DNA of 64,000 nucleotides from Achromobacter xylosoxidans (GCF_014490035.1 NZ_CP061008.1:434001-498000); one strand, 5' to 3'. Numbered from the stretch's first letter, positions 51,470-60,568 are shown. Program-made: numbers and translations. Notes: a model not told the origin generated them from the sequence alone.

Positions 51470-51788
51470 CGGGCGCGATCAGGCCCAGTCTCAATGCCGC
51501 GACCACCGCGGCGCGCCGGCCGCGCACGCCGAGCTTTTCGCAGGCGTTGCACAGATGGAAATTCACGGTGCTTTCACTGACGCCCAGGATGCGGGCGGTT
51601 TCCCAGCTGGTCTTGCCCATGGCGGCCCAGTGCAGGCAACTGGCCTGGCGTTCCGACAGGGGTTTGATGGGCCGGGCCGGACTTGGCCCTGCATCCACGG
51701 TTGAATTTGCGGCCGGGTTCGTGGCCGCGTTTTTGGCCGCGTTTGTGGCGAGATGCGGGGACGTGGCGGAAAGGGCGGTGGCTGGCAT
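51459..51788 (-). CDS. Short LuxR-type HTH protein without a sensor domain
   Basis: The 109-residue product is almost only a LuxR-type HTH: LSERQASCLHWAAMGKTSWE, TARILGVSESTVNFHLCNAC and EKLGVRGRRAAVVAALRLG, as in quorum-sensing regulators. Before it lies a low-complexity Ala/Asn/Thr stretch, and no autoinducer-binding domain is present. ATG 51788 is used; a TTG at 51860 would add 24 residues. It may be a degraded LuxR regulator or a DNA-binding-only form like GerE-type proteins. It converges with the lipoprotein gene. Confidence 0.7.
   Translation of the reverse strand: MPATALSATSPHLATNAAKNAATNPAANSTVDAGPSPARPIKPLSERQASCLHWAAMGKTSWETARILGVSESTVNFHLCNACEKLGVRGRRAAVVAALRLGLIAPVTA
51705..51752. 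repeat. Short imperfect 12-bp tandem repeat in the LuxR-type gene
   Basis: Successive TTBGTGGCCGCG-like units (TTCGTGGCCGCG, TTTTTGGCCGCG, TTTGTGGCGA) encode the Ala/Asn/Thr-rich stretch before the HTH. Such repeats vary in length easily. Confidence 0.5.
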
Positions 51789-51910
51789 GGCGGTGGGGGG
51801 GCAAAAGCCTGGCGATTGACGAGTTGCCCCATGCTGCCGCCCCGGCAGGCCGTCCGGCAAGCGATGATGCCTTCACGCATCAAACCTCTTATCTCTAACG
51901 GAATAAGCGC

Positions 51911-52807
51911 ATGTCCGCCGTCGTGCAGTTCTATTTTTCATCGATCGTGCTGATGCTGCCTTTGCTCTTCTGCGCAGGCATAGGGGTGTATTGGGGCAAG
52001 CGGGACCTGCCGTTCGGCGGCTCCTTCATCACCATGCTGGTGACCTCGGTGACCACGCCCGCCCTGGTGTTCCACACATTCGTCACCACCCACCTGGACG
52101 ACCGCGCGCTGGCCGACGTGGCGGTGGCGACGCTGCTGGCGCTGCTGCTGTGCGCCTTGGTGTGCGCGCTGCTGCTCAAGGCATGGAAGCTGCCGGTGCG
52201 CACGCTGTTGCCCACCGCGTTCCTGCCCAATGCCGGCAACCTCGGCTTGCCGATTTCGCAGATGGCTTTTGGCGACGCCGGCCTGTCGGTGGCGGTCGCG
52301 TTCTTCGCCGTCAGTTCCTTTGTCATGCATACCATTGCGGTGCGCCTGTTGCCGGGCGTGAACACCAAGGGCAGCTGGAAGAGTCCGATTTTGCTGGCCT
52401 CCCTGGTCGCCGTGGCCCTGCGCCTCATGCACGTGCCGGTGCCCGCATGGCTGATCGAGACCTCGCGCATGCTGGGCGCGGTGACGGTGCCGCTGATGCT
52501 GCTGAGCCTGGGCCACGCGCTGGCCTTGATCCCGTCCAACGGTCTGCGCGACGGCGCCAAGGTCGCCGCCATCCGCCTGGCCGTGGGCCTGGGAGCGGGG
52601 CTGGCGGTGGTGTGGGCGCTGGATCTGGAGCCGGTGCTGGCCGGGGCGCTGAGCCTGCAGATGGCCATGCCTTGCGCGGTGGTGAGCTACATGTACGTCA
52701 AGCGCTATACGACGCAGGGCGATACCGCGGCGGGCGCGGTGCTGGTGTCGACCGTGGCGTTCCTGCTGCTGGCGCCGGTGATACTTTGGTTCAGCCGCGG
52801 GGCTTGA
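51911..52807 (+). CDS. AEC (auxin efflux carrier)-family permease
   Basis: The 298-residue integral membrane protein has about ten helices and the family pattern LPTAFLPNAGNLGLPISQMAFG near residue 95 (written FLPNAGNLGLPISQMAFG). AEC permeases export or import small carboxylates such as malonate or malate. It stands alone between a LuxR-type gene (divergent) and the sulfolactate operon (convergent). It might carry a product or substrate of that operon, but nothing shows this directly. Confidence 0.88.
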   Translation: MSAVVQFYFSSIVLMLPLLFCAGIGVYWGKRDLPFGGSFITMLVTSVTTPALVFHTFVTTHLDDRALADVAVATLLALLLCALVCALLLKAWKLPVRTLLPTAFLPNAGNLGLPISQMAFGDAGLSVAVAFFAVSSFVMHTIAVRLLPGVNTKGSWKSPILLASLVAVALRLMHVPVPAWLIETSRMLGAVTVPLMLLSLGHALALIPSNGLRDGAKVAAIRLAVGLGAGLAVVWALDLEPVLAGALSLQMAMPCAVVSYMYVKRYTTQGDTAAGAVLVSTVAFLLLAPVILWFSRGA

Positions 52808-52900
52808 ACCCGGCAATTGTCGCGACGCTGTCGCGACAATTGCGATGGCCGCAAGTCCAGACGCTTGCGTGCTTCGTACCCGGCGCCCGCTGAGCTTGAG

Positions 52901-53908
52901 TTACGCCGCGCCCGACATCGCGCGCAACTGCGTCATCAACGCATCGGGAATCTCCACGCCGTGCTTGAGCGCTTCGTCGCGCAGTTTGCGGCGGCGGTCG
53001 CCCGGCAGGCGTACGCCTTCGTCTTCCAGCATGGCATCAACCAGGACTTCGACGCGGTCCAGATAGGCGTTGTTGCCCGCCAGGGCGCCTGGGTCGATCG
53101 CCATGAAGGCTTGGCCCAGCCGCGCCGGGCCGCCTTCGTCGACGAAGAACGATTCGGTCTCGAAGCCGAAGTGCGAGCCGGTCAGCGCGCAAGCCAGCAG
53201 TTCGACGATCAGCGCCAGCATAGCGCCCTTGACGCCGCCCGCGGGCAGCATGCTGCCCGCCAGGCCGGCCTTGGGGTCGGTGGTGGGCTGGCCGTCGGCG
53301 TCCAGCGCCCAGCCCAGGGGGATGGGCTGGTTGTCGCGGGCCGCGATCATGAGCTTGCCGCGCGCGACCTGCGACAGCGACAGGTCGATCACCAGCCGGG
53401 CGCCGCCGCGCCGTGGAAAGACGGCGGCGATGGGGTTGGTGCCGAAGAGCGGGCGCTTGCCGCCCCAGGCGGGCATGGCGGCGGGCGAGTTGCTCAGCGC
53501 CAGCCCCACCAGCCCGAGGTCGGCCAGGGCTTCGAGGTGGTAGCCGGCTTCGCCGAAGTGGTGGCTGTTGGCCACGCCGATGAAGGCCACGCCATGCTCG
53601 CGGGCGCGCAGGCCGGCCTGTTCGATCGCCATGGCGCAGGCGGGAAAGGCCAGCCCGGAGCCGGCATCGATCAGCGCGGCGCCGCCGCGCTCATGCACGA
53701 TGCGCGGCACCGCCGTACCGATGGCGCGGCCGGCGCGCAGGTGCCCGGCATAGAAAGGCACGCGCGACAGGCCATGGGAGCTGAGCCCCTGGCTTTCGGC
53801 GAAGACCAGCGCGCGCGCCGTGGTGTCGGCCATGGCCGGGTTGGCGCCCGCGGCGGCCAGGCCTGCCGCTGCCAGATGTTGCAATTCGTCCAGATAGATG
53901 TGAGCCAT
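52901..53908 (-). CDS. comC: (R)-sulfolactate dehydrogenase, malate/L-lactate dehydrogenase family
   Basis: The 335-residue protein belongs to the Ldh_2 family, with SSHGLSRVPFYAGHLR near residue 42, GVANSHHFGEAGYHLEALAD near 108 (catalytic His) and a TNPIAAVFPRR stretch. In sulfolactate users ComC oxidises (R)-sulfolactate to sulfopyruvate, or runs in reverse, so that with SlcC it interconverts the enantiomers. The assignment rests on the neighbouring suyAB and slcC genes; the family also acts on malate and ureidoglycolate. It is last in the operon. ATG 53908 follows an AAGGA site. Confidence 0.8.
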   Translation of the reverse strand: MAHIYLDELQHLAAAGLAAAGANPAMADTTARALVFAESQGLSSHGLSRVPFYAGHLRAGRAIGTAVPRIVHERGGAALIDAGSGLAFPACAMAIEQAGLRAREHGVAFIGVANSHHFGEAGYHLEALADLGLVGLALSNSPAAMPAWGGKRPLFGTNPIAAVFPRRGGARLVIDLSLSQVARGKLMIAARDNQPIPLGWALDADGQPTTDPKAGLAGSMLPAGGVKGAMLALIVELLACALTGSHFGFETESFFVDEGGPARLGQAFMAIDPGALAGNNAYLDRVEVLVDAMLEDEGVRLPGDRRRKLRDEALKHGVEIPDALMTQLRAMSGAA

Positions 53909-53946
53909 ATCCTTCTCTTCATGGGCTTGCGCCGGGCCATGTGGCT

Positions 53947-54882
53947 TCATCGGTCGCCGCCCGTAAGCGCCATTGTCACCCCGGCGGCCACCATGTCGGA
54001 AACGCGGGTGTTGGCTTCTTGCGTCAGGCCGGCGATATGCGGCGTCAGGATCAGGTTGGGCGCGCCCGCCAGCGGGCTGCCGGCGGGCAGGGGTTCAGCT
54101 TCGAACACGTCGAGTGCCGCGCCGCGCAGATGGCCCGTGCGCAGCGCATCCGCCAGCGCGGCTTCGTCCACGATGCCGCCGCGCGAGGTGTTGATCAGCA
54201 CGGCGCCCGGTCGCATGTGCGCGATGCGGCCGGCATCCATCAGCCGCCGCGTGCCGGGCGTGAGCGGCAGGTGCAGCGTGACGGCATCAGCCTGGGCCAG
54301 CAGCTCGTCCAGCGTCATGGGGGCGACGCCGGTTTCCCGCCAGGCGGGATGGTCCGGCGGCAGCGCCGCGTCGCAGCCCGCCACGCGCATGCCCAGCGCC
54401 TGCGCCAGGCTTGCGGTCAACCGGCCGATGCCGCCGAAGCCCACGATGGCCAGCATGCGGCCGTGCGCTTCCAGCCCCTGCGAAAGCGCGTTGCGCGGCC
54501 ATGCGCCCGCCGCGACCTCGGCCGTCGACGCATAGGCGCCGCGCAGCAGCATCAGCATGGCGCCCACGACGTACTCGGCGACGGCGCGCGCATTGGCGCC
54601 GGTGGCCGGTATGACCGCGATGTTGCGCGCGGCGCAGGCGTCCAGGTCGATGTTGTCCAGCCCCACGCCCAGGCGGCCGACGGCCCGCAGCCGCGGGGCC
54701 GCCTGCAGCAGGGCGGCGTTCACCTGGCTGCGGTTGCGCACGATGAGCGCGTCGGCTTCGGCCGCCGCGGCCAGCAGGGCCTCGCGCTGCTCCACCAGTT
54801 CAGGCTCGTACCGCACCTTGAAGCGCTGGCGCAGCGCGTCGACCGCGGGCGCGTCCATGAACTCGGAAATGAGGATATGCAT
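53947..54882 (-). CDS. slcC: (S)-sulfolactate dehydrogenase, D-2-hydroxyacid dehydrogenase family
   Basis: The 311-residue protein has the 2-hydroxyacid dehydrogenase layout: nucleotide motif GFGGIGRLTASLAQALGM near residue 150, catalytic Arg in NTSRGGIVDE (about 234), Glu in DVFEAEPLP and His in LTPHIAGLT (about 283). Beside suyAB it should be SlcC, which oxidises (S)-sulfolactate to sulfopyruvate with NAD. ATG 54882 is chosen; the frame extends upstream into the Bug gene only as a GC artefact. It lies between comC and the Bug gene. Confidence 0.82.
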   Translation of the reverse strand: MHILISEFMDAPAVDALRQRFKVRYEPELVEQREALLAAAAEADALIVRNRSQVNAALLQAAPRLRAVGRLGVGLDNIDLDACAARNIAVIPATGANARAVAEYVVGAMLMLLRGAYASTAEVAAGAWPRNALSQGLEAHGRMLAIVGFGGIGRLTASLAQALGMRVAGCDAALPPDHPAWRETGVAPMTLDELLAQADAVTLHLPLTPGTRRLMDAGRIAHMRPGAVLINTSRGGIVDEAALADALRTGHLRGAALDVFEAEPLPAGSPLAGAPNLILTPHIAGLTQEANTRVSDMVAAGVTMALTGGDR

Positions 54883-54902
54883 CGGTGGGGACTCCACGGT
54901 GG

Positions 54903-55913
54903 TCAGGCGATCTGGATGTTGGCGTCGCGGATGATCTTGGCCCAGCGCTCCACCTCGGACTTCAGGTAGGCGCCGAACTCCGCGGGGCCGCGCGGCTGCG
55001 GCACGAAGCCCAGCTGCAGCAGCGCCTGCTTCATGGCGGGCTGCGAAACCTGGCGCACGATGGCGTCGCCGATGCGCTGCACCAGCTCGGGCGGCGTGCC
55101 CGCAGGCGCCAGCACGCCGGTGAAGTTTTCGACGATCAGGTCGGGCAGGCCGGCCTCCTTCACGGTGGGCACGTCGGGCAGGTCCGCGCTGCGTTCGCGG
55201 GTGGTGATGGCCAGCGCCCGCAAGGAGCCGTTCTTCACGTGCGAGAGCGATTCCGGGTAGTTGGAGAACACCACGTCCAGGTGGCCGCCTATCAGGTCGG
55301 TGAGGGAGGGCGCGCCGCCCTTGTAGGGGATGTGCATCATCGGCACGCCGGTCAGCTTCTGGTACAGCGCCAGGGTCAGGTGCGGCGGCGTGCCGTTGCC
55401 GCTGGACCCGGCAGAAAGCGACTTCGAGCGGGCGGCCTTGGCCAGGTCGGCCATGCTCTTGATGTCGCTCTTGGCGTTGACCACCACCATGATGGGCGAA
55501 GATGCCAGGCCCGCCAGCGGCGTGAGGTCGCGCGTCAGGTCGTAGCCCGCCTTGCCGGCGAAGAGCGTGGCGTTGGCCGCATGCGACAGCGTGATCGCCA
55601 GCCAGGTGTAGCCGTCCGGGGCGGCGTGGGAAACGTGCGCCGCGCCGATGTTGGCGCTGCCGCCGGGCTTGTTTTCCACCACCACGTTCCAGCGCTCGGC
55701 GTCGCTCAGGGCTTTGCCGACCTGGCGCGCGGCCACGTCGGTCAGGCCGCCGGGCGGGAACGGCACCACATAGTTGATGGGCCGTTCGGGCCAGGCTTTC
55801 TGCGCCAACGCGCGCTGCCACGGCGCCACGGCACAGAGGCCGGCGGCGCCCAGGGCGGCAAGCAGGCGCCGGCGTTGCGCGGCGTCGGGATGGTGATCGT
55901 GTTCGCTGTTCAT
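54903..55913 (-). CDS. Bug-family substrate-binding protein of the sulfolactate operon
   Basis: The 336-residue protein has an N-terminal signal with twin Arg residues (QRRRLLAALGAAGLCAVAP, cleavage near ALAQ) and the Bug motifs WPERPINYVVPFPPGGLTDV, NKPGGSANIGAAHV and LPDVPTVKEAGLPDL. The operon context makes sulfolactate or a similar sulfonate the likely ligand. In known sulfolactate users a whole tripartite tricarboxylate transporter (SlcHFG) is encoded with the pathway; here only the binding protein is present. AGGAAG precedes the ATG. Confidence 0.88.
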   Translation of the reverse strand: MNSEHDHHPDAAQRRRLLAALGAAGLCAVAPWQRALAQKAWPERPINYVVPFPPGGLTDVAARQVGKALSDAERWNVVVENKPGGSANIGAAHVSHAAPDGYTWLAITLSHAANATLFAGKAGYDLTRDLTPLAGLASSPIMVVVNAKSDIKSMADLAKAARSKSLSAGSSGNGTPPHLTLALYQKLTGVPMMHIPYKGGAPSLTDLIGGHLDVVFSNYPESLSHVKNGSLRALAITTRERSADLPDVPTVKEAGLPDLIVENFTGVLAPAGTPPELVQRIGDAIVRQVSQPAMKQALLQLGFVPQPRGPAEFGAYLKSEVERWAKIIRDANIQIA

Positions 55914-56036
55914 CTGTCTTCCTCCTTGGGGGACGCCCGGGTAGGAATGCAACCGCCTGTGCTGCCGCGGCGGATGTCGCCCGGGTCTGCTGGTGTGGTT
56001 CTGAGACGATGCTGCGGGGAAATGCTGGCGGCAGGA

Positions 56037-56070
56037 CGGCGTGTCCGCAATCCTGCTTGCGGACACGCCG
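56037..56070 (-). other. Strong hairpin between suyB and the Bug gene
   Basis: A perfect 14-bp stem (CGGCGTGTCCGCAA with TTGCGGACACGCCG) and 6-nt loop TCCTGC lies 23 bp after the suyB stop, inside the 179-bp gap before the Bug gene. No T-tract follows on the minus strand. It could stabilise the suyAB mRNA or partly stop transcription, lowering expression of the downstream genes. Confidence 0.65.
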
Positions 56071-56092
56071 TTGCCGGGGACGACAGGCGCGG

Positions 56093-57268
56093 TCAGGCGC
56101 TTTCGAAGATGCGGGTCAGGACGAATTCGCGGTGGCCCAGCGCTTCGGCCGCGGTCCAGCGGCCGTTGGCGGTGGCCAGCATGCATTCCAGCAGCTTGTC
56201 GCCGGCCTGGTTCAGGTCGATGTCACGCTGCAGCAGGCCGCTGGTGTCCACGTCGATGTGTTCGGACATGGTGCGCACCGTGCGCGGATTGGCGCAGATC
56301 TTGATGACCGGCAGTATCGGGTTGCCGATGACGTTGCCCTGGCCGGTGGGGAAGAAGTGCACCGCATAACCCGAGGCTGCGCACAAGGTCACCATTTCGG
56401 CCGCGGCGGAGGACGAGTCCATGAACCACAGACCTGGGCCGTCGGGGATCTCGGCCTTGTCGATCACGCCGTCCACGCGGCATTGCTTGCCGATCTTCTG
56501 GATGTTGCCCAGCGCCTTTTCCTCGATGGTGGTCAGCCCGCCCGCGATGTTGCCCTTGGTGGGCTGGGATTCAGACAGGTCGCTGGTCTTCCAGCGGTCG
56601 ATCATGGCCTGGTAGCGGTTGAACATGAACATGAAGCGTTCGCGCACCGCATCGTTGGCGCAGCGCTCGGCCACGATGTGTTCGCCGCCGGTCAGCTCCG
56701 AGGTCTCGCCGAAGACCAGCGTGGAGCCCAGCGCATACAGCTTGTCGAAGGCGTTGCCCACGGTGGGGTTGGCGCCACAGCCCGAGGTGGTGTCGGATTC
56801 GCCGCATTTGGTCGACACCCACAGGTCGGCGATGGGGCACTCGCTGCGCGTCAGCGCCGTGGCGTAGTGCACGAATTCCTTGGCGCAGCGCGAGGCGCGC
56901 ATGATGGTGTCGTGGTCGCCGTGCAGTTCGATGCTGAAGCCCATGACCGGCTTGCCGGTGGCGGCGATGCCGTCCACCACGCGCTTGGTCCAGCCTTCTT
57001 CGATGCCGATCACCACCACCGCGGCAACGTTGGGATTGCAGCCGGTGCCGATCAGGGTGCGGAAGTGCAGCTCAAGGTCCTCGCCGAATTGCAGTCGGCC
57101 ATAAGGGTGAGGCAGGGCCATCGTGCCCTTGATGTTGTTGGCCACGGCTTCGGCTGCGGCATTCGAAATATCGTCCACGGGCAGGACGATGACGTGGTTG
57201 CGGACGCCGACGCGGCCGTTGTCGCGGCGGTAGCCCTGGAAGGTGGTCGAGGCGGTGATGATGGACAT
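56093..57268 (-). CDS. suyB: (2R)-sulfolactate sulfo-lyase, large (beta) subunit
   Basis: The 391-residue protein is of the UxaA/altronate dehydratase family, with [20 protein letters not shown] at the start, [19 protein letters not shown] near residue 53, [20 protein letters not shown] near 150 and [19 protein letters not shown] near 308. These match SuyB more than sugar-acid dehydratases. With SuyA it cleaves 3-sulfolactate to pyruvate and sulfite. It is 27 bp after suyA. Confidence 0.92.
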   Translation of the reverse strand: MSIITASTTFQGYRRDNGRVGVRNHVIVLPVDDISNAAAEAVANNIKGTMALPHPYGRLQFGEDLELHFRTLIGTGCNPNVAAVVVIGIEEGWTKRVVDGIAATGKPVMGFSIELHGDHDTIMRASRCAKEFVHYATALTRSECPIADLWVSTKCGESDTTSGCGANPTVGNAFDKLYALGSTLVFGETSELTGGEHIVAERCANDAVRERFMFMFNRYQAMIDRWKTSDLSESQPTKGNIAGGLTTIEEKALGNIQKIGKQCRVDGVIDKAEIPDGPGLWFMDSSSAAAEMVTLCAASGYAVHFFPTGQGNVIGNPILPVIKICANPRTVRTMSEHIDVDTSGLLQRDIDLNQAGDKLLECMLATANGRWTAAEALGHREFVLTRIFESA

Positions 57269-57295
57269 GGCGGATTCCTGTGCGGGGTGGAGGGC

Positions 57296-57577
57296 TTACC
57301 AGCGCTTGGTCTTGATGTTGTGCACATGGGCGTGCTGGCCGGCCTTGATGGGCTCCACCACGCGGCCGATGTCGACGCCGTACTTGAAGACGGTGTCGCC
57401 CACGGCCATGTCCTTCATCGCCACCTTGTGGCCGATGGGTATGTCCTGCGATGCGCGCACGTGGATGATCTTGTCTTCATCCATGATCCAGGCGTTCAGT
57501 TCGGTTCCGGCGGTGACTCCTTCCACGACGGCGACCGCCACCGTGTCCTTGGCATCGTGCAATACGGCGTGAATCAT
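57296..57577 (-). CDS. suyA: (2R)-sulfolactate sulfo-lyase, small (alpha) subunit
   Basis: The 93-residue protein is an SAF-domain subunit as found at the N-terminus of altronate dehydratases: HAVLHDAKDTVAVAVVEGV, then IPIGHKVAMKDMAVGDTVFK, and the final GRVVEPIKAGQHAHVHNIK. It heads the operon suyA-suyB-Bug-slcC-comC and has AGAGGAAG just before the ATG. The divergent GntR gene starts 187 bp away. Confidence 0.92.
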   Translation of the reverse strand: MIHAVLHDAKDTVAVAVVEGVTAGTELNAWIMDEDKIIHVRASQDIPIGHKVAMKDMAVGDTVFKYGVDIGRVVEPIKAGQHAHVHNIKTKRW

Positions 57578-57683
57578 TTGTCTTCCTCTCTTGGGCTTGG
57601 GGGCGCCCGGCAGGTGCGGCGGCAGGGCGCGGATCGCTACGGCCAGGAAATCTTAGGACCGTGTTTCATGCATGTCAACTAAA

Positions 57684-57695
57684 TCATATATATGA
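57684..57695. promoter_or_regulatory. Palindromic operator candidate between suyA and the GntR gene
   Basis: TCATATATATGA is a perfect 12-bp palindrome in an AT-rich patch between the divergent genes. CATGCATG (57668-57675) is a second palindrome nearby. The AT-rich patch is probably the suyA promoter region, and the GntR protein its regulator. Confidence 0.55.
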
Positions 57696-57763
57696 ATTGT
57701 ATGACTTGAGCAGGTTCCGTCCCCGCCGCTACACTGTGGACTCCTGATTTTTGCGATGCACCC

Positions 57764-58519
57764 ATGAACACCAGCCTGTCCTCGACCGTGCCTTTGGGCA
57801 GTCCCTTGTACGCGCAGGTCAAGCAGGCCGTGCTGGCCGCGCTGGCGCAGGGGGAATGGAAGCAGGGCGAGGCGATCCCGCCCGAGAAGCTGCTGGCGGA
57901 ACGCTTCGGCGTATCCATCGGCACCTTGCGCAAGGCCATCGATGAACTGGCCGCGGAGAACATCCTGGTGCGGCATCAGGGCCGCGGCACCTTTGTGGCG
58001 GTGCACACGCGCAACCACCATTTCTTCAAGTTCTTCCGTATCGTGCGGCAGGACGGCGACAAGTCCTATCCAGCGACCGAGTTGCTGCGTTTTCGCCGCG
58101 TGCGGGCCTCGGCCATCGCGCGCGAGAAGCTGAACCTGCCCGCCGGCGCCATGGTGTTCGAGTTCCTCAACCTGTTGTCGCTTAACGGCGACGTGGTGAT
58201 GATGGATGAGATCTGCCTGCCGGAATCGTGCTTTCCGGGCATGACCGAAGCGCACCTGCGCGACCGCGCCAGCACGCTATATGCGCTGTACCAGGACGTC
58301 TTCGGCGTCAACGTGATCGCCACCGACGAGCGGCTGCGCACCTGCGTGGCCGAACGCATGCAGGCGCGGGCGCTGGGCGTGGCCGAAGGCAGCCCCTTGC
58401 TGGAGATCCGTCGCGTGGCGTTTTCCTACAAGCGGCAAGCGGTGGAATGGCGCATCTCGCGCGTCAACACCGAACGCTATGAGTACCTGGGCCAGGAACC
58501 CTGGGAGGCCGGCACCTGA
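57764..58519 (+). CDS. suyR: GntR-family (UTRA) regulator of the sulfolactate operon
   Basis: The 251-residue protein has an N-terminal winged HTH (IPPEKLLAERFGVSIGTLRK, then GTFVAVHTRNHHFFKFFRI) and a UTRA effector domain (VFEFLNLLSLNGDVVMMDEI, LLEIRRVAFSYKRQAVEWRI). It is divergent from suyA, as SuyR is in other sulfolactate users. It presumably represses the operon until sulfolactate or a derivative binds. The name rests on gene position as well as family. Confidence 0.82.
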   Translation: MNTSLSSTVPLGSPLYAQVKQAVLAALAQGEWKQGEAIPPEKLLAERFGVSIGTLRKAIDELAAENILVRHQGRGTFVAVHTRNHHFFKFFRIVRQDGDKSYPATELLRFRRVRASAIAREKLNLPAGAMVFEFLNLLSLNGDVVMMDEICLPESCFPGMTEAHLRDRASTLYALYQDVFGVNVIATDERLRTCVAERMQARALGVAEGSPLLEIRRVAFSYKRQAVEWRISRVNTERYEYLGQEPWEAGT

Positions 58520-58563
58520 GGGGCCGCCGCGCGCGCCAGGCGGCCCGGATAGGCCGTCCGCCG

Positions 58564-58591
58564 TTGCGGCGCGCTTCAGCAGTGCTAGAAT
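58564..58591 (+). promoter_or_regulatory. Likely metX promoter
   Basis: TTGCGG (58564-58569) and TAGAAT (58586-58591) with a 16-bp spacer, about 87 bp before the metX start. I saw no SAM-riboswitch-like fold in the leader. Confidence 0.5.
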
Positions 58592-58677
58592 TCCTGCCGC
58601 AGTACAAAATTTTTCGGCGCCGATTTGCCTGATCCGCTTGCGGGCGCCTTCCAATAAATCCAGCTAAAGAGGTCCGT

Positions 58678-59937
58678 ATGACCACTCCTGCCCAAAATTT
58701 GGCCGGTGATTCGGCCAGCGGGTTCGTACCCGCAACCGTCACGACTTCCGCTTCCGCTGATCCCGGTTCGGTCGGTCTCGTTGCCCCCACCTTCATCCGT
58801 TTCGATGAGCCCCTGTCCTTGCAGAGCGGCCAGTCGCTGGCTGCCTACGAACTGGCGGTCGAGACATACGGCACGCTCAACGCCCAGCGCAGCAACGCAG
58901 TCCTGATCTGCCACGCGCTGAACGCTTCGCACCACGTGGCGGGGCAGGCGGCCGACAATCCCAGCGACGTGGGCTGGTGGGACAACATGGTGGGCCCCGG
59001 CAAAGCGGTGGACACCAACGTCTTCTTCGTCATCGGCGTCAACAACCTGGGCTCCTGCTTCGGCTCGACCGGCCCGGCCAGCATCAATCCGGAAACCGGC
59101 AAGCCCTGGGGCGCCGCTTTTCCGGTGCTGACCGTGGAGGACTGGGTAAGGGCGCAGGCCAGGGTCGCGGACCACTTCGGCATCGAACGTTTCGCCGCCG
59201 TGATGGGCGGATCGCTGGGCGGCATGCAGGCGCTGAGCTGGGCCATCACGCTGCCGGACCGCGTGGCCAATTGCGTGGTGATCGCCAGCACGCCGCGCCT
59301 GTCGGCGCAGAACATCGGCTTTAACGAGGTGGCGCGCCGCGCCATCATCACCGATCCGGATTTCCACGGCGGCGACTATTACGCGCAGGATACCGTGCCG
59401 CGCCGCGGCTTGTCGGTGGCGCGCATGCTTGGCCACATCACCTACCTGTCCGACGACGACATGGCCGAGAAGTTCGGCCGCGCCCAGCGCGCACCGGCCG
59501 AGAACGGCGCCTACCACTATGGCTACGACGTCGAGTTCGAGGTGGAGTCGTACCTGCGCTACCAGGGCGAGAAATTCACCCGCTATTTCGACGCCAACAC
59601 CTATCTGCTGATCACGCGCGCGCTGGACTATTTCGATCCCGCGCGCACCACCGGCGGCGACCTGGCGCGCGCGCTGGCCCCGGCCAAGGCCGATTTCCTG
59701 CTGGTATCGTTCTCGACCGATTGGCGTTTCCCGCCGGAGCGGTCGCGCGAAATCGTGCGCGCGCTGCTGAAGAACGCCAGCCCCGTGACCTACGCCGAGA
59801 TCGACGCGCCGCATGGCCACGACGCCTTCCTGCTGGAAGACGCCCGCTACCATGCCGTGGTTCGCGGCTATTACGAACGCATCGCGCGCGAGCTCGGGCT
59901 CGGCGTTGCCGCCCAGACCGAAGGACGTTCCGCATGA
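58678..59937 (+). CDS. metX: Homoserine O-acyltransferase MetX
   Basis: The 419-residue alpha/beta-hydrolase-fold enzyme has [17 protein letters not shown] near residue 73, the nucleophile Ser about 179 in [23 protein letters not shown] near the C-terminus (His of the triad), and an N-terminal extension of about 30 Ser/Thr/Ala-rich residues. It acylates homoserine on the way to methionine. Betaproteobacterial MetX proteins of this type often use succinyl-CoA instead of acetyl-CoA; this cannot be settled here. The metW start overlaps its stop (ATGA). Confidence 0.95.
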   Translation: MTTPAQNLAGDSASGFVPATVTTSASADPGSVGLVAPTFIRFDEPLSLQSGQSLAAYELAVETYGTLNAQRSNAVLICHALNASHHVAGQAADNPSDVGWWDNMVGPGKAVDTNVFFVIGVNNLGSCFGSTGPASINPETGKPWGAAFPVLTVEDWVRAQARVADHFGIERFAAVMGGSLGGMQALSWAITLPDRVANCVVIASTPRLSAQNIGFNEVARRAIITDPDFHGGDYYAQDTVPRRGLSVARMLGHITYLSDDDMAEKFGRAQRAPAENGAYHYGYDVEFEVESYLRYQGEKFTRYFDANTYLLITRALDYFDPARTTGGDLARALAPAKADFLLVSFSTDWRFPPERSREIVRALLKNASPVTYAEIDAPHGHDAFLLEDARYHAVVRGYYERIARELGLGVAAQTEGRSA

Positions 59938-60548
59938 CTCCCGTGACTCCCCGACCCGCGCACAGCGTCCTGCGGCCCGACCTGGCGCGCATCGCCAGCT
60001 GGATCGAGCCCGGCAGCCGCGTCCTGGACCTGGGCTGCGGCGACGGCGCGCTACTGGCGCATCTGCGCGACCACCGGCAGGTGCGCGGCGCGGGCGTGGA
60101 ACTGGACGACAACTGCGTCATCGCATGCGTGCGCCGCGGCGTGGAAGTGATCCAGCAGAACCTGGAAGACGGGCTGGCGCTGTTCGACGACAAGCAGTTC
60201 GACACCGTGGTGCTGTCGCAAACGCTGCAATCCATGCACCGGACCGAGCACATCCTGCGCGAAATGGCGCGGGTGGCGCGCTACGGCGTGGTGTCGTTTC
60301 CCAACTTCGGTTACTGGCCGCACGGTTGGGCCATCCTGCGCGGCCGCATGCCGGTGACGGGGCAGATGCCCTACCAGTGGTACAACACGCCGAACATCCA
60401 CCTGTGCACGCTGCGCGACTTCGAGCAGCTGGCCGGCGAACTGCGCCTCTCCATCCTTGAACGCGCCACCTTCAACGAAGGTCGCGAGGTCAAGCTGCTG
60501 CCCAGCTGGCGCAGCACCCTGGCGGTGTACCGCTTCGCGTCGCCCTGA
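59934..60548 (+). CDS. metW: Methionine biosynthesis protein MetW
   Basis: The 204-residue protein is a class I SAM-dependent methyltransferase-like fold with [15 protein letters not shown] near residue 30, [17 protein letters not shown] near 100 and [19 protein letters not shown] near 148, all typical of MetW. It works with MetX in homoserine acylation, though its precise role is not clear. It is translationally coupled with metX. Confidence 0.95.
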   Translation: MTPVTPRPAHSVLRPDLARIASWIEPGSRVLDLGCGDGALLAHLRDHRQVRGAGVELDDNCVIACVRRGVEVIQQNLEDGLALFDDKQFDTVVLSQTLQSMHRTEHILREMARVARYGVVSFPNFGYWPHGWAILRGRMPVTGQMPYQWYNTPNIHLCTLRDFEQLAGELRLSILERATFNEGREVKLLPSWRSTLAVYRFASP

Positions 60549-60568
60549 CGTTTTGGTACGTTTCCTAT

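Noticed and set aside
58520..58677. A SAM-type riboswitch before metX
   Set aside because: No recognisable SAM-I or SAM-II pairing was found; only a promoter-like sequence and a simple leader are visible.
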